64,000 nucleotides of DNA from Medicago truncatula (Eukaryota > Streptophyta > Magnoliopsida > Fabales > Fabaceae), in assembly GCF_003473485.1 (NCBI RefSeq), contig NC_053048.1, positions 29,322,755-29,386,754 on the forward strand, written 5' to 3'. Below, in pieces: positions 33,841 through 44,625 of the stretch. The position numbers and the translations under genes were made by a program. The stretch's first letter is position 1, and each line of letters opens with the position of its first letter. The notes under the pieces are model-generated. The model was not told the origin of the DNA. It saw only the letters and a program-made list of their open reading frames with translations, and did not search any database.

Positions 33841-34804
33841 GAACTCTACCAAATCCACCAACTTCCAATAGCCCCTTTTCCATGAAACCCTTTGTAGCAA
33901 AGTATAGATCTTTGAACTTAAATCTATGAGGGCCATATTCATGTTCCCAATCTTCAAGAATCTCAGCAAACATCTTCCGTTTGATATAATATATAACCCT
34001 AAAGTTATCATGAATAGCGAACTAAGCAAAATCAAAGGCAACCCAACAGTTAAAAATTTAGACTTTTTTTTTTCTCATCAAATATACTTAGCTCAGGAGC
34101 AAATATTCTTGGCTCAGGAAGTTCAGAGATTTCAAGGTTTTGAGCTTGGCTATTAACCTTAAAACTCCAACCAAGAATATAATGAGAAGCTACAATTAAC
34201 CCTGTTGAAGATGAGAATCCAACATACATTCTATTGTTGAGTATTGGAGAAAGATCTTTGGTCAATGATAACAAAGGTTGTGTTGGTTTATCACTAAAAC
34301 CAACACTAATTGGAGCTAAAGTAACATCATAATATCCATACCTGCATATCCACTGGAAAGGGATAAATTCCTGAATCCATAATCATCATAATATCCTGCA
34401 GGAGTTGAATTAGCTGATTTCAAATCATTGATATCAATACCAATATGGTTATCATTGATTTCATCAAACTCAAAATTTTGATCAGTGTCAAGCTCAATAC
34501 CAAAAACATGGCTGCTACTGTTTCCATTGTTGGAATTGTTAGAGACCAAGGTATTAATATTGTAGTGAATTTGGTAGCCCTTTTGTAGGTGAAATAACAA
34601 AAACAATTCCATGGCCACTATGAGTTGGATATTAAGATTTTATAGCAAATAAAGAATTAGTTGAGAAAGAAGACACACTTTCACTGAGTGTTTTTGAAAA
34701 CTATAGGATTTGGATAGAAAGCATTGCCATCAAGATATAAATGTGATGATTGGAATCCACTTTATTTATAGATAAAGCAACATGAACACAAGTCTGAGGA
34801 ACAT
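33841..34804 (-). pseudogene. Lectin receptor kinase copy E, truncated pseudogene
   Basis: The start codon is at 34,802-34,804 but the sequence after it is damaged. The signal peptide runs into a deletion, and about 50 codons between the lectin N-terminus and the ALTS-type region are missing. Readable parts are 34,316-34,618 (lectin domain), 34,050-34,274 (end of lectin domain and stalk) and 33,838-34,041 (membrane span to the P-loop, here [11 protein letters not shown]-like with a Gly lost). At least three frame changes occur. The kinase stops at the P-loop, close to the breakpoint in copy A, so no catalytic domain is left. Confidence 0.88.
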
Positions 34805-36621
34805 GATTATAGTTTGAGAATGAATCATGCTTCTGTAGTTCTGTTCGAGTGTTCGGTGTTTATTATTTATAAGATTTTGTGCTAAGTGAAGGAAAAATTG
34901 CATGTCTAATTCGGGTCCTACTAAGAAATTTCCTAGAACCTAGCTACGAATTATTACTAAAAGAAACATCACATGGTTACTAAAATTGCCTTATCATCTG
35001 GGTCCTACTAAGAAATGTCTCATTTAGTTTAGTGAAGAGAATGTGTTATACATTTGAATCACAATTTTTTTTTATTTTTTTTCCAACAGTAGTAGTGGGT
35101 GAATGTTTTTTTAACATTTACATATTAAGTGTTTGATGCTAAATTGAATATGTGAAATTTAATTATCAATGTGTTCTAATTTCTTAGAATAAGTAGTGTT
35201 TTTTTTTAATCCTGAATGTGTGGACTTGACCAGTTACTATTGATTATTGATTATGCTTCAAATCAAATGATGAATGAATATGTGGTGGAAAGATAAAAAG
35301 ATATATGTTGGTTTGACTCAATTTCATACTCACTCCGTCTCTAAATATAAGACTCCTCTACAAATTACTAAATACATTTATTGCTCTTTTTTTTCCAATA
35401 TACTATCAATTTATCTAAGAATATGAAAATTAACTTTGAATGCACTTTTATAAAAAGGGTAATTTAGAAATAGTAACACACATTTCAGACAAATTTATTA
35501 CTCGAAAGACTTTTTTTAGTACCCGTGATTTTTGTAAAGTGTTCTTCTAAAAAAGGATGGAGGGAAAATTTTTCTTCATGCAAAAATCATGGTGAAATTT
35601 CGAGCCACATGTTCCATCGGTCACATGTGTTGGCAAATTGCAGGGAGATGGAGGCAAATCACCGGGTAATTTACTCGTGATTGACAGCTATAAAATACAA
35701 TTTTAGACCTGGTTGTTTTGCAATCTTTCTACTCTAAAGGAGTTAAGGAACTAATAGGGTGAGGGTTGAGTGTTTTGCATGATATTCTTATGTTGGAAAA
35801 CATCATGAGATCTCATTAGAGTAAATATCAAACTCTTTTTCTAGTTTTCTCCTTAGATCTCAATTTAGGTTTTAGTGACTTGAAAAATGGATAGAAATTA
35901 GAGATTGTTCTTATTGTCTACAAGAATGGTAAAGGTATTCTTTACCTAGGGCTTTGGTCAATTTACTCTCAAATTGTTTCAAACAAACTAATTTGGCTGA
36001 AATTTTTTTAATTTCAGGGATCATTTTAGAAGTATGAGTAATTTGGTTGAAATTCTTTTAATTTCAGGGAGATGAATGGAAAATTGAAATTTATCACAGC
36101 ATTCGTTGGTAAAGTATGAAGTCGTCCATGATAGTGATTATGATGTGTTCAATTTTAGGGCTCATTCTATACATCCCGTTAACTTAATCTTATATGTGCA
36201 TATGCAGAACTACTGAAGTGTTGAAGAAAATCGAACGAGTAAAGGAGAAAAGATGAAGAGCTTGTTTGAGTCTTTAGAACAAATATAATTTCTGAAGTTA
36301 TTTAGTGGTTGCCTTATTGCATTTGAGGTTTTGCAGGTTATTTCTTAGTTTACCCTTTGAATCTCTGTGATATTACTGAACAATAATTGTAGTCTCTCGT
36401 TTACTCAAAATAGATACAAACTTGGACGCAATGAAGTATATACAAAATCAAAACAAAAAAAGTTTAATGAGAAAATGATTTTATGTAACTATTAAACCAT
36501 TTACTCAAACATGATTTCACTTTTTAGATAACAAACTCTCTTTAATCCTTTTTACCAAAATTTAATACATTACAAAATCAAAATGCACCAATTAAGCATC
36601 AATTAGACGTGTCTTTTGAAA
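34805..36621. other. Intergenic DNA between E and F
   Basis: The left part (34,805-35,180) is the shared upstream leader of the cluster. A MITE lies at 35,330-35,570. The right part (36,050-36,420) is the downstream flank shared with copies B and E. No gene seen. Confidence 0.55.
35330..35570. mobile_element. Stowaway/Tc1-mariner-like MITE
   Basis: About 240 bp starting cactccgtctctaaatataa and ending aaaaaggatggaggga. The opposed ctccgt.../...atggagg termini are the well-known 'CTCCCTCCGTCCC' ends of plant Tc1/mariner-type MITEs. No coding capacity. Confidence 0.65.
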
Positions 36622-38601
36622 TCAACGACCACCCGAGAGAACAGATTCAGCAATTAACGCTGAAGTATATGGCATTCTCCTGTCCTCAACAAATAATTGG
36701 TACCCAAAAGTTAAACCAGAAGAAGATAAACTAAGCGAAGAAAAATCTGGCAAAGGTGTATCCCTCTCCAAATACTGTACAACTTGTCTCATACTTGGTC
36801 TAGCCAAAGGCTCTGAATGTGAACACAACAAGCCAAGTTTCAACACCAATTCCACCTCTTCAGACACATAATTTGTTCCTAAATGAACATCTTTTGCCTC
36901 AAGAATCTCACCTCTTTGCCAACATTCAAACACAGAATCAACTAGAATTAGACTCTCATTGTCTCCTACACGACCTATAGGCCTCCTACCACAAACAACC
37001 TCAAGAAGAAATGCACCAAAAGAAAACACATCAGAAAATTTAGTAGCCTTACCTCTTCTAATATGTTCAGGAGCAAGATAACCAATAGTTCCAGCCAAAT
37101 GAGTTGTGTGAGGATCAGCACCATGATCATGCAACCTTGAAAGACCAAAATCTCCCAATCTAGCATTAAATCCAGAATCTAACAACACATTACTAGCCTT
37201 TATGTCTCTATGAATAACAACTTTCTCCCATTCTTCATGAAGATAAACCACACCTGAAGCAACACCTTTGATGATTCTAAATCTTTGACTCCAATTCAAC
37301 CTCACTTTTGGTTGGTTATATAGATAGTTGTCTAAACTTCCATTCGGCATGTAATCATAAACCAAAAGTAACTCGCTTTTTCGCCTGCAATAGCCATGAA
37401 GTTGAACAAGATTCCTGTGCCGAAGACGACCGATACTAACAATTTCCGACACAAATTCCCTCATCCCTTGTCTTGATTCATGAGACACCCTTTTCACAGC
37501 AACCTCAAGTTTGGAACTTTGTATCACACCTTTGTAGACTCTACCAAATCCACCAACTCCCAATAGCCCCTTTTCCCTGAAACCCTTTGTGGCTGAGTAT
37601 AGATCTTTGAACTTAAATCTACGTGGGCCATATTCATGTTCCCAATCTTCAAGAACCTCATCAAACTTCTTCAATTTGACATAATACATAACCCCTAAAG
37701 TTATCATGAATACCAAACTTAGGAAAATCAATGGCAATCCAACAGTTAAAAATTTCGACTTTTTTTTCTCTGCAGGTAGTTTAGGAAGTTCAGAGATTTC
37801 AAGGTTTTGAGCTTGACCATTAACCTTAAAACTCCAACCAAGAATATACTGAGAAGCTACCATTAACCCTGTTGAAGATGAGAATCCAACATACATTCTA
37901 TTGTTGAGAATTGAAGAAAGATCTTTGGTCAATGATAACAAAGGTTGTGTTGGTTTATTACTAGCACCAACACTCATTGGTGCTAAAGTAACATCAATCT
38001 TTTTCTTCACTCCATCATATTCAATCCATACCTGCATAGGGTATCCACTGGAAAGGGATAAATCCTTGAATTGACCATAACCATCATAATATCCTGCAGG
38101 AGTTGAATCAGCTGATTTCAAATCATTGATATCAATTCCAACATGGTTATCGTTGATATCATCAAACTCAAAATTTTGACGAGTGTCAAGCTCAACACCA
38201 AAAACATGGTTGCTACTGTTTCCACTGTTGGAATCGTTAAAGAGACCAAGGTATTGACTTGGTAGTGAATCTGGTAGCCCTTTTGTTGGAGAAATAACAA
38301 AAACAATTCCATGGCCACCAATATTTGCATATTGAGGTATTATGGCAAATAAAAAAGTAGTTGAGAAAGAAGACACGCTTTCACTGGAAGTGTTTTTGAA
38401 AACTATTGGATTTGGATAGAAACCATGTCCTTTGTCTCTTTCTGTATCATTGGTGAGTTTTAGTAAGCCATTTGTAGTTAACTCAGCAATACCATCAAGA
38501 TATAAATGTGATGATTGGAATCCATTATATATGAAACTGTTGTCTTCACTTGCAACCAATGTAACATGAAAAAACAACATGAACACATGTCTGAGGAACA
38601 T
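36622..38601 (-). CDS. L-type lectin-domain receptor kinase, gene F (intact)
   Basis: Single-exon gene, 659 aa, closest to gene C. Signal peptide about 1-18 (MFLRHVFMLFFHVTLVAS), lectin ectodomain about 20-262, membrane span about 284-307. The kinase has P-loop 348-355, Lys370, catalytic Asp466 in VIHRDIKASN, DFG 484-486 and APE 510-512, so it should be active. The segment after APE reads EHIRRGKATKF, where C and G have EHIRTG; this Thr-to-Arg change lies in the substrate-facing P+1 region and may matter for regulation (inference). CGRRPIGRVGDNESL also differs from C. The tail ends [17 protein letters not shown], the B/C/F subgroup. Probable plasma-membrane receptor, ligand unknown. Confidence 0.95.
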   Translation of the reverse strand: MFLRHVFMLFFHVTLVASEDNSFIYNGFQSSHLYLDGIAELTTNGLLKLTNDTERDKGHGFYPNPIVFKNTSSESVSSFSTTFLFAIIPQYANIGGHGIVFVISPTKGLPDSLPSQYLGLFNDSNSGNSSNHVFGVELDTRQNFEFDDINDNHVGIDINDLKSADSTPAGYYDGYGQFKDLSLSSGYPMQVWIEYDGVKKKIDVTLAPMSVGASNKPTQPLLSLTKDLSSILNNRMYVGFSSSTGLMVASQYILGWSFKVNGQAQNLEISELPKLPAEKKKSKFLTVGLPLIFLSLVFMITLGVMYYVKLKKFDEVLEDWEHEYGPRRFKFKDLYSATKGFREKGLLGVGGFGRVYKGVIQSSKLEVAVKRVSHESRQGMREFVSEIVSIGRLRHRNLVQLHGYCRRKSELLLVYDYMPNGSLDNYLYNQPKVRLNWSQRFRIIKGVASGVVYLHEEWEKVVIHRDIKASNVLLDSGFNARLGDFGLSRLHDHGADPHTTHLAGTIGYLAPEHIRRGKATKFSDVFSFGAFLLEVVCGRRPIGRVGDNESLILVDSVFECWQRGEILEAKDVHLGTNYVSEEVELVLKLGLLCSHSEPLARPSMRQVVQYLERDTPLPDFSSLSLSSSGLTFGYQLFVEDRRMPYTSALIAESVLSGGR

Positions 38602-38663
38602 GATTATAGGTTGTGAATAATAATGCTTATACAGTTCGGTTCATTGTTTCTTATTTATTATTT

Positions 38664-38678
38664 TTTATTTATAATATT
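38664..38678 (-). promoter_or_regulatory. TATA-like element of gene F
   Basis: On the minus strand attataaataaaaaata lies about 65-75 bases before the start codon, at the same place as in gene C. Confidence 0.4.
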
Positions 38679-40329
38679 TTGTCCTATTGCTAGTCTCATT
38701 TGGGACCTACTAATAAGTGTCCCTTTACCTAACTTAGCTACGTATTATCACCAAAAGAAACATCAAATCAAATGGTTACTAAAATTGCGTATCTCATTTG
38801 AGTCAATTTAAGTGGTGGAAGGATGGATAAAGATAATGTTGGTTTTGACTAAAATGACTGGGGCAGTTTTTAAAGGAGATAATTTTTAGGAAACTTGGAA
38901 GTTAAGAGTTGAGTTGGAAAGATTCTTTCTTCCTCTAACATAGGTCATTTTGGGCCGAATTAGGTAAACAATTTGAAAATCGCTCTTTAAGCTTGAAAAA
39001 TTGTTCTCTTGCACCTTAAAATTTCATTAATACCCCCAACAGCAATGAATTATCGTCGCTACCCAGCAGCAGTTAATTGTCGTTCGGTCTTTTTGCAACC
39101 ACAATTGTGTTCAACTGCAGTTGCGTTCGAGACTTATTCTAGAACAGTAACAACACGTGTTCTGGATTTATTTTATAAAAGCAAAAATAGTTATCACTTT
39201 TGTTTGAAACACAAAACTCCAATCTCACTCAAATGAATCTCATCCAATTTCTTTCATCAAAATCAAAAGTTATCAACTATTCTACAAGTAAGTGTTAATA
39301 ATCTCTTCTATTCACATTGTTAGTTTTATATAATTTTTTTTCCTTCAAAATTTGGTGGAAATGTTAGTGTTTATGATTGGATAAATTATTGATATTTTGG
39401 GTAGTCTGTGATCCTATATATGCATGTTTTGACTATAAATGTTGTTTAAACTAAATTTAAGTTCAATGTTGTAGTTTAAAAGTTGAAATAACACAATGAA
39501 TAAATGTTGTATATTTTGTACTACAAGCGTTTGATGAAATGCTTGAATGAGTTTTTCATTGATATTTTTATTGTCTTTTGTTGTGTAGATATGACTGAGA
39601 ACCTACATATGCGTAAAGAGACCATGACAAGCAGTTCCCGCAAGGAGAGAGTGACAGTGAACCCTACTAAAATCTGCATTTCCAACGATGTACGTCACAA
39701 ACTGCCAATGCATTTAACCAAATTTTTAGCATTCTTTCTATTTAATTAGTTTTTCTTATACTTTGTCTATTTGATCTTTTTATCAATTTTAATTATTCAG
39801 ATATAGATTGTTTCTTTCTACATCTGCTGCACAATTCACAAATCATGATTTTGATGATGTGATCATCAAGGTTGGCTAGGATAAGAAGATTTTTGCATCT
39901 AGTATATATCTTTGAAATGGAGATAACTTGATTTCCTTTCCTTACAGTATTTTTTTATTTTTTTAAATCAAGGAGTAACCTTTGCGCAAATCCTTGACGA
40001 ATCCCACGGGGTAACTGAGATCCAATAATCAACGAATGAGCTATTTTTTATACACATAGTCCAGGTACCCTAAAACAAATGTTTAAGAGACTCAAATATC
40101 TACCACAGTACCAGTTATGCCACATATATTGGATGTTTCTTTAGAATGGATGATTTGTATAGAAAAGCCGACTGCAAAGGAAAATTCAAATAAAAACTCG
40201 TGAATTAATATGTTGAAGTGTGATTTAACAATAAAAAATTTATAAGCAAAGTAAATTAAATAAAATGCCTAAAAATCCATCTATTCCAATCAACTAAATA
40301 CCTTTCTGCAAATGTAAAAATAATTCAAA

Positions 40330-40357
40330 GCAGCTACGCAACGCGCAGGTCAAAATC
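40330..40357. mobile_element. Second Helitron-like 3' terminus
   Basis: The sequence agctacgcaacgcgcaggtc followed by aaaatctag and then t has the Helitron pattern of a short GC-rich hairpin and CTAG before T. The 5' end is not identified, so the element's extent is unknown. Confidence 0.45.
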
Positions 40358-40405
40358 TAGTTAATCACATAATGTCCATGTATTATGTATATGTACACAT
40401 AAATC

Positions 40406-40655
40406 AGTGTTTTATACCAGTGCATTGTGGCCGGTTTACAGATTTCAGTTTGCAGAGTGTTATATAGCCAGTGCTGTCAAATTTAGAGGCGCTATAGTGC
40501 TGCCGAATAGAAGAATTTGACCAAATTGCTATTGTTCCGTAATAAAGCCCTTTTGTACAAAATGTTGTCATTAATAATGGCTATAGAAGCACTATAGTAC
40601 CGTACCATAGTAGAATTTGAACAAACCGCTATGCTGCAACATTCAACACTGGTTA
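40406..40655. mobile_element. Possible small hAT-like element
   Basis: The ends cagtgtt (40,406) and aacactg (about 40,649) are inverted and the interior shows repeated 'gctatagt' motifs in both orientations. Termini are short and no target duplication was resolved. Confidence 0.3.
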
Positions 40656-41246
40656 TATAGTCACTGGTCAGTTATGGTATTTCCGGCTCGTATTGACATT
40701 TTTTGGCACCCCCACTGGTTGTTAGCATTTTCGACTACTCAGCCTCAACCACACACATTCTTCTTCTTCTTAATCCTTTGTATACTCATTTGTTCATACT
40801 TCTCTTTGCAACTTGTCTTTTTCTTTAACCCTACATTCTTGCTCTGCAGCAACTCAATCCCCCATTGTTCTGTTTTTCTATACTAGGTTGTTAATTATGA
40901 ATGTCTGTAATTTTGTGTAACTTTTTTTTATTTCTTTGAAAATTTATTTACATAAAGCATAAAATATTTATGTTGGATATATAATCTTTGGTATAGAGTT
41001 ATATCATCATCTACTATCTCTCAGTAGCGTTCGTGGGATCTATTACATGTATCAAATGACTGCATAATATTTACCATGGGCTACATCTATGAATATAAAT
41101 TAAAACTCACGTACCTACCTATTAGGAGAAAGAGACTACATTAAAACATAAACACTACATAAAACTCGTGTATCTATTACACTATTAACTCAAATATGAT
41201 TTTACATTTGATTTAACAAACTCTCCTTAATCCATTTTACCAAAAT

Positions 41247-43253
41247 CTAACGACAACCAGAGAGAATTGAGTCGGCAATAGACACAGAAGTCTGTGACAT
41301 TGTGTTGCCCATAGAGGAAGGATAAGACAAAGGAAAGTCCTCAAAAAATTCTTGGTACCCAAAAGTTAATCCAGAAGAAGATAAACTAAGCAAAGACAAA
41401 TCTGGCAAAGGTATATCCCTCTCCAAATACTGCACAACTTGTCTCATACATGGTCTAGCCAAAGGTTCTGAATGTGAACACAACAATCCAAGTTTCAACA
41501 CCAACTCCACCTCTTCAGACACAAAGTTTGTCCCCAAATTTACATCTTTTGCCTCAAGAATATCACCTCTTTTCCAACACTCAAATACACAATCAACCAA
41601 AATTACACTTTCATTTTCCCCAACATTAGAAATAGGCCTTCTACCACAAGCAACCTCAAGAAGAAATGCACCAAAAGAAAACACATCAGAAAATTTAGTA
41701 GCCTTACCTGTTCTAATATGTTCCGGAGCAAGATAACCAATAGTTCCAGCCAAATGAGTCGTGTGATGATCTGCACCATGGTCATACAACCTTGAAAGAC
41801 CAAAATCTCCCAATCTAGCATTAAATTCAGAATCTAACAACACATTACTAGCTTTTATGTCTCTATGAATTACAACTTTCTCCCATTCTTCATGAAGATA
41901 AACCACGCCTGAAGCAACACCTTTGATGATTCTAAATCTTTGACTCCAATTCAACCTCACTTTTGGTTGGTTGTATAAATATTTGTCTAAACTTCCATTC
42001 GGCATGTAATCATAAACCAAAAGTAACTCGCTTTTTCGCCTGCAATAGCCATGAAGTTGAACAAGATTCCTCTGCCGAAGACGACCGATACTAACAATTT
42101 CCGACACAAATTCCCTCATCCCTTGTCTTGATTCGTGAGACACCCTTTTCACAGCAACCTCAAGTTTGGAACTTGGTAACACACCTTTGTAGACTCTACC
42201 AAATCCACCAACTCCCAGTAGCCCCTTTTCCCTGAAACCCTTTGTGGCAAAGTACAAATCTTTGAACTTAAATCTATGTGGGCCATATTCTTGTTCCCAA
42301 TCTTCAAGAATCTCAGCAAACTTCTTCCGTCTGATATAATACATAACCCCTAAAGTTATCATGAATATCAAACTTATCAAAATTAAAGGCAACCCAACAG
42401 TTAAAAAATTTGATTTCGTTTTCTCAGCTAATACTGGTAACTCAGGAAGTTCAGAGATTACAAGGTTTTGAGCTTGACCATTAATCTTAAAACTCCAACC
42501 AAGAATATAATGAGAAGTTAGAAATGAACCAGTAGCTGATGAAAATCCAACATACATACTATTGTTAAGAATTGGAGAAAGATCTTTGGTCAATGATAAC
42601 AAAGGTTGTTTTGGTTTAACAACATTAATTGGAGCTAAAGTAACATCAATCTTTTTCTTTTCACCATCATATTCAATCCATACCTGCATAGGATAGCCAC
42701 TGATAAGGCTTATATTCTTGAATTGACCATTACCATCATAATATCCTGCAGGAGTTGAATTAGCTGATTTCAAATCATTGATATCAATACCAACATGGTT
42801 ATCATTGATATCATCAAACTCACGATTTTCAATAGTATCAAGTTCAACACCAAAAACGTGGTTGCTAGGATTTCCATTGTTGGAATCGTCAAAGAGACCA
42901 AGGTATGAACCTTGGAGTGAATTTGGTAGCCCTTTTGTAGGAGAAAGAACAAAAACAATTCCATGGCCACTATAAGTTGGACCTTGATGTCTTATGGCAA
43001 ATACAAAAGTAGTTGAGAATGAAGAAACACTTCCATTGGAAGTGTTCTTCAAAACTATAGGGTTTGGATAGAAAGCATGTGCTTTTTCTTGTTTGGTGTC
43101 ATTGGTGAGTCTTAGTAAGCCATTGGAGGTTAAATTAGCAATACCATCAAGATACAAATGAGATGATTGGAAATCATTATAGATGAAACTTTTGTCTTCA
43201 CTTGGTACCAATGTAACAAGAAAAAACAACATAAACACAAGCCTGAGGAACAT
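41247..43253 (-). CDS. L-type lectin-domain receptor kinase, gene G (intact, mosaic)
   Basis: Single-exon gene, 668 aa. Signal peptide about 1-17 (MFLRLVFMLFFLVTLVPS), lectin ectodomain about 20-260, membrane span about 283-306. The kinase has P-loop 347-354, Lys369, catalytic Asp465, DFG 483-485 and APE 509-511; all key residues are present. The lectin domain (INVVKPKQPLLSLTKDL, SSATGS) and the C-terminal tail (FEDFPLSYPSSMGNTMS) match gene H. The kinase core (about 41,700-42,200), however, follows gene F, with LDSEFNARLGDFGLSRL rather than H's LDGELNGRLGDFGLARL. That patchwork suggests gene conversion. The tail ends SGCR instead of SGGR. Probable plasma-membrane receptor kinase. Confidence 0.95.
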   Translation of the reverse strand: MFLRLVFMLFFLVTLVPSEDKSFIYNDFQSSHLYLDGIANLTSNGLLRLTNDTKQEKAHAFYPNPIVLKNTSNGSVSSFSTTFVFAIRHQGPTYSGHGIVFVLSPTKGLPNSLQGSYLGLFDDSNNGNPSNHVFGVELDTIENREFDDINDNHVGIDINDLKSANSTPAGYYDGNGQFKNISLISGYPMQVWIEYDGEKKKIDVTLAPINVVKPKQPLLSLTKDLSPILNNSMYVGFSSATGSFLTSHYILGWSFKINGQAQNLVISELPELPVLAEKTKSNFLTVGLPLILISLIFMITLGVMYYIRRKKFAEILEDWEQEYGPHRFKFKDLYFATKGFREKGLLGVGGFGRVYKGVLPSSKLEVAVKRVSHESRQGMREFVSEIVSIGRLRQRNLVQLHGYCRRKSELLLVYDYMPNGSLDKYLYNQPKVRLNWSQRFRIIKGVASGVVYLHEEWEKVVIHRDIKASNVLLDSEFNARLGDFGLSRLYDHGADHHTTHLAGTIGYLAPEHIRTGKATKFSDVFSFGAFLLEVACGRRPISNVGENESVILVDCVFECWKRGDILEAKDVNLGTNFVSEEVELVLKLGLLCSHSEPLARPCMRQVVQYLERDIPLPDLSLLSLSSSGLTFGYQEFFEDFPLSYPSSMGNTMSQTSVSIADSILSGCR

Positions 43254-43307
43254 GATTATAGTTTGTGAATAATAATGCTTATACAGTTCTGTTCAGTGTT
43301 TATTATT

Positions 43308-43330
43308 TATTATTTATTATGTATAAGATT
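43308..43330 (-). promoter_or_regulatory. TATA-like region of gene G
   Basis: AT-rich minus-strand ttatacataataaataata about 60-75 bases before the start codon, the equivalent position of the TATA-like box in gene C but a weaker match. Confidence 0.35.
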
Positions 43331-44279
43331 TTGTCCTAGGTGAAGAAAAAATTGCAAGTCTAATTTGGGTCCTACTAAGAAATGTCTTGGAACCTAACTT
43401 AGCTATGAATTATCACCAAAAGAAACATCAAATGGTTACTAAAATCGCGTATCTCATTTGGGTCCTACTAAGAAATGTCTCATTTAGTTTAGTAAAAATG
43501 AACTCATTTGGGACCATTTGAATAGTTGTGCACATTTGAACTACCAATTTTTTTCCCAACTGCACATTTTCAATGTTTACGTATTGAGTGTTTGATGCTA
43601 AATTGAATATGTGAAATTAAAACATCAATGTCGTCTAATTTCTTCAAATAAGCATAGTTTTTTTTTTTAAGTTCACACTTGAATGTGTGGATTTGACCGA
43701 TTACTATTGATTATCTATGATTTGCTTGGCTGCTAAGAAAATGATGAATGAATAAGTGGTGGAGGATGCATAAAGATACCGTTGGTTTTGAATCAAAATT
43801 TCATATTTTTCTTCATGGAAAAATCGTAGGCCAATTAAAGTCAGCCTGTTTCATTGGTCATATGTGCTGGCAAGTTGCAGGGAGATGGAGGTAAATCACG
43901 AGGCAATTTACTCAGGATTGACAACTATAAAATTCAGTTTTTGACATATTTGTCGAGCAATCTTTCTACTCTAAATCAGAGAATTTTTAAGGAATTTAGA
44001 GGTTCAGAGTAACCTTAAAAAGTAACTTAATAACATAACTTTGTTCTCCAAAAACTTTACTGTCTTTTCAATTTTCTGGTTCTTCTTCATTTCTTGTCCA
44101 CCACTTTATCATAGCTTCTGTTTTTCACATATGCCCACACGACCTAAAATGAGCTTACCATTTTTTCTACAATGGAGCCATCTCAACTTTTTCTCTGCTG
44201 TTTATTTAATTTATTTAATTCAGGGTTAAAAACCATGTAATGGACTAATTTTAAAACCTAACTTTCTTTTTTAGGTGCT

Positions 44280-44625
44280 GCACTGTCTGTAAAGAGAAGT
44301 GACATATTGGCTCTTGCTATAGGTATGATGGACTCTTTGATCCTCTACAATCAATGATTGGTTTATTGTGTCATTCACGGGTGATAATTCTGGATGTCAC
44401 AATGAATGTTGGGATAAAATGGTTTGTTTAAATCGAGTAAAACTTCTGTTTCATGAATGGTGTGTTCATCAACTGGTAACAATTATAGCAACTATAGAAG
44501 AAAGGCTTAAGTGGGGTGTGGGTTTTCCTACTATAGGTGTTTCAATTGTTTTACATGCACTGAGGCATTCTTTAGAATCAAGTGCATTTCAGATATGGCT
44601 CAATAAATGTTATATTTGATTTAGA
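44280..44625 (+). pseudogene. Fragment of an unidentified host gene, copy 4 (best)
   Basis: Reads VKRSDILALAIGMMDSLILY, then a stop and frame change, then an 83-codon frame (44,368-44,619) with NECWDKMVCLNRVKLLFHEW and SIVLHALRHSLESSAFQIW. The residue mix is that of a helical globular protein. The upstream sequence tttctttttaggtgctgc looks like a splice acceptor, so this may be two joined exons of a larger gene. I do not recognise the family. Confidence 0.5.

Larger units (their letters stand above)
38602..41246. other. Intergenic DNA between F and G
   Basis: No intact gene. A Helitron-like 3' end lies at 40,330-40,357, and a possible small inverted-repeat element with cagtgtt/aacactg ends at about 40,406-40,655. 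Open frames at 39,009-39,236 and 39,504-39,749 are not recognised; they could be captured exons inside a Helitron. The last 100 bp before gene G belong to the D/G/H-type 3' flank. Confidence 0.45.
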
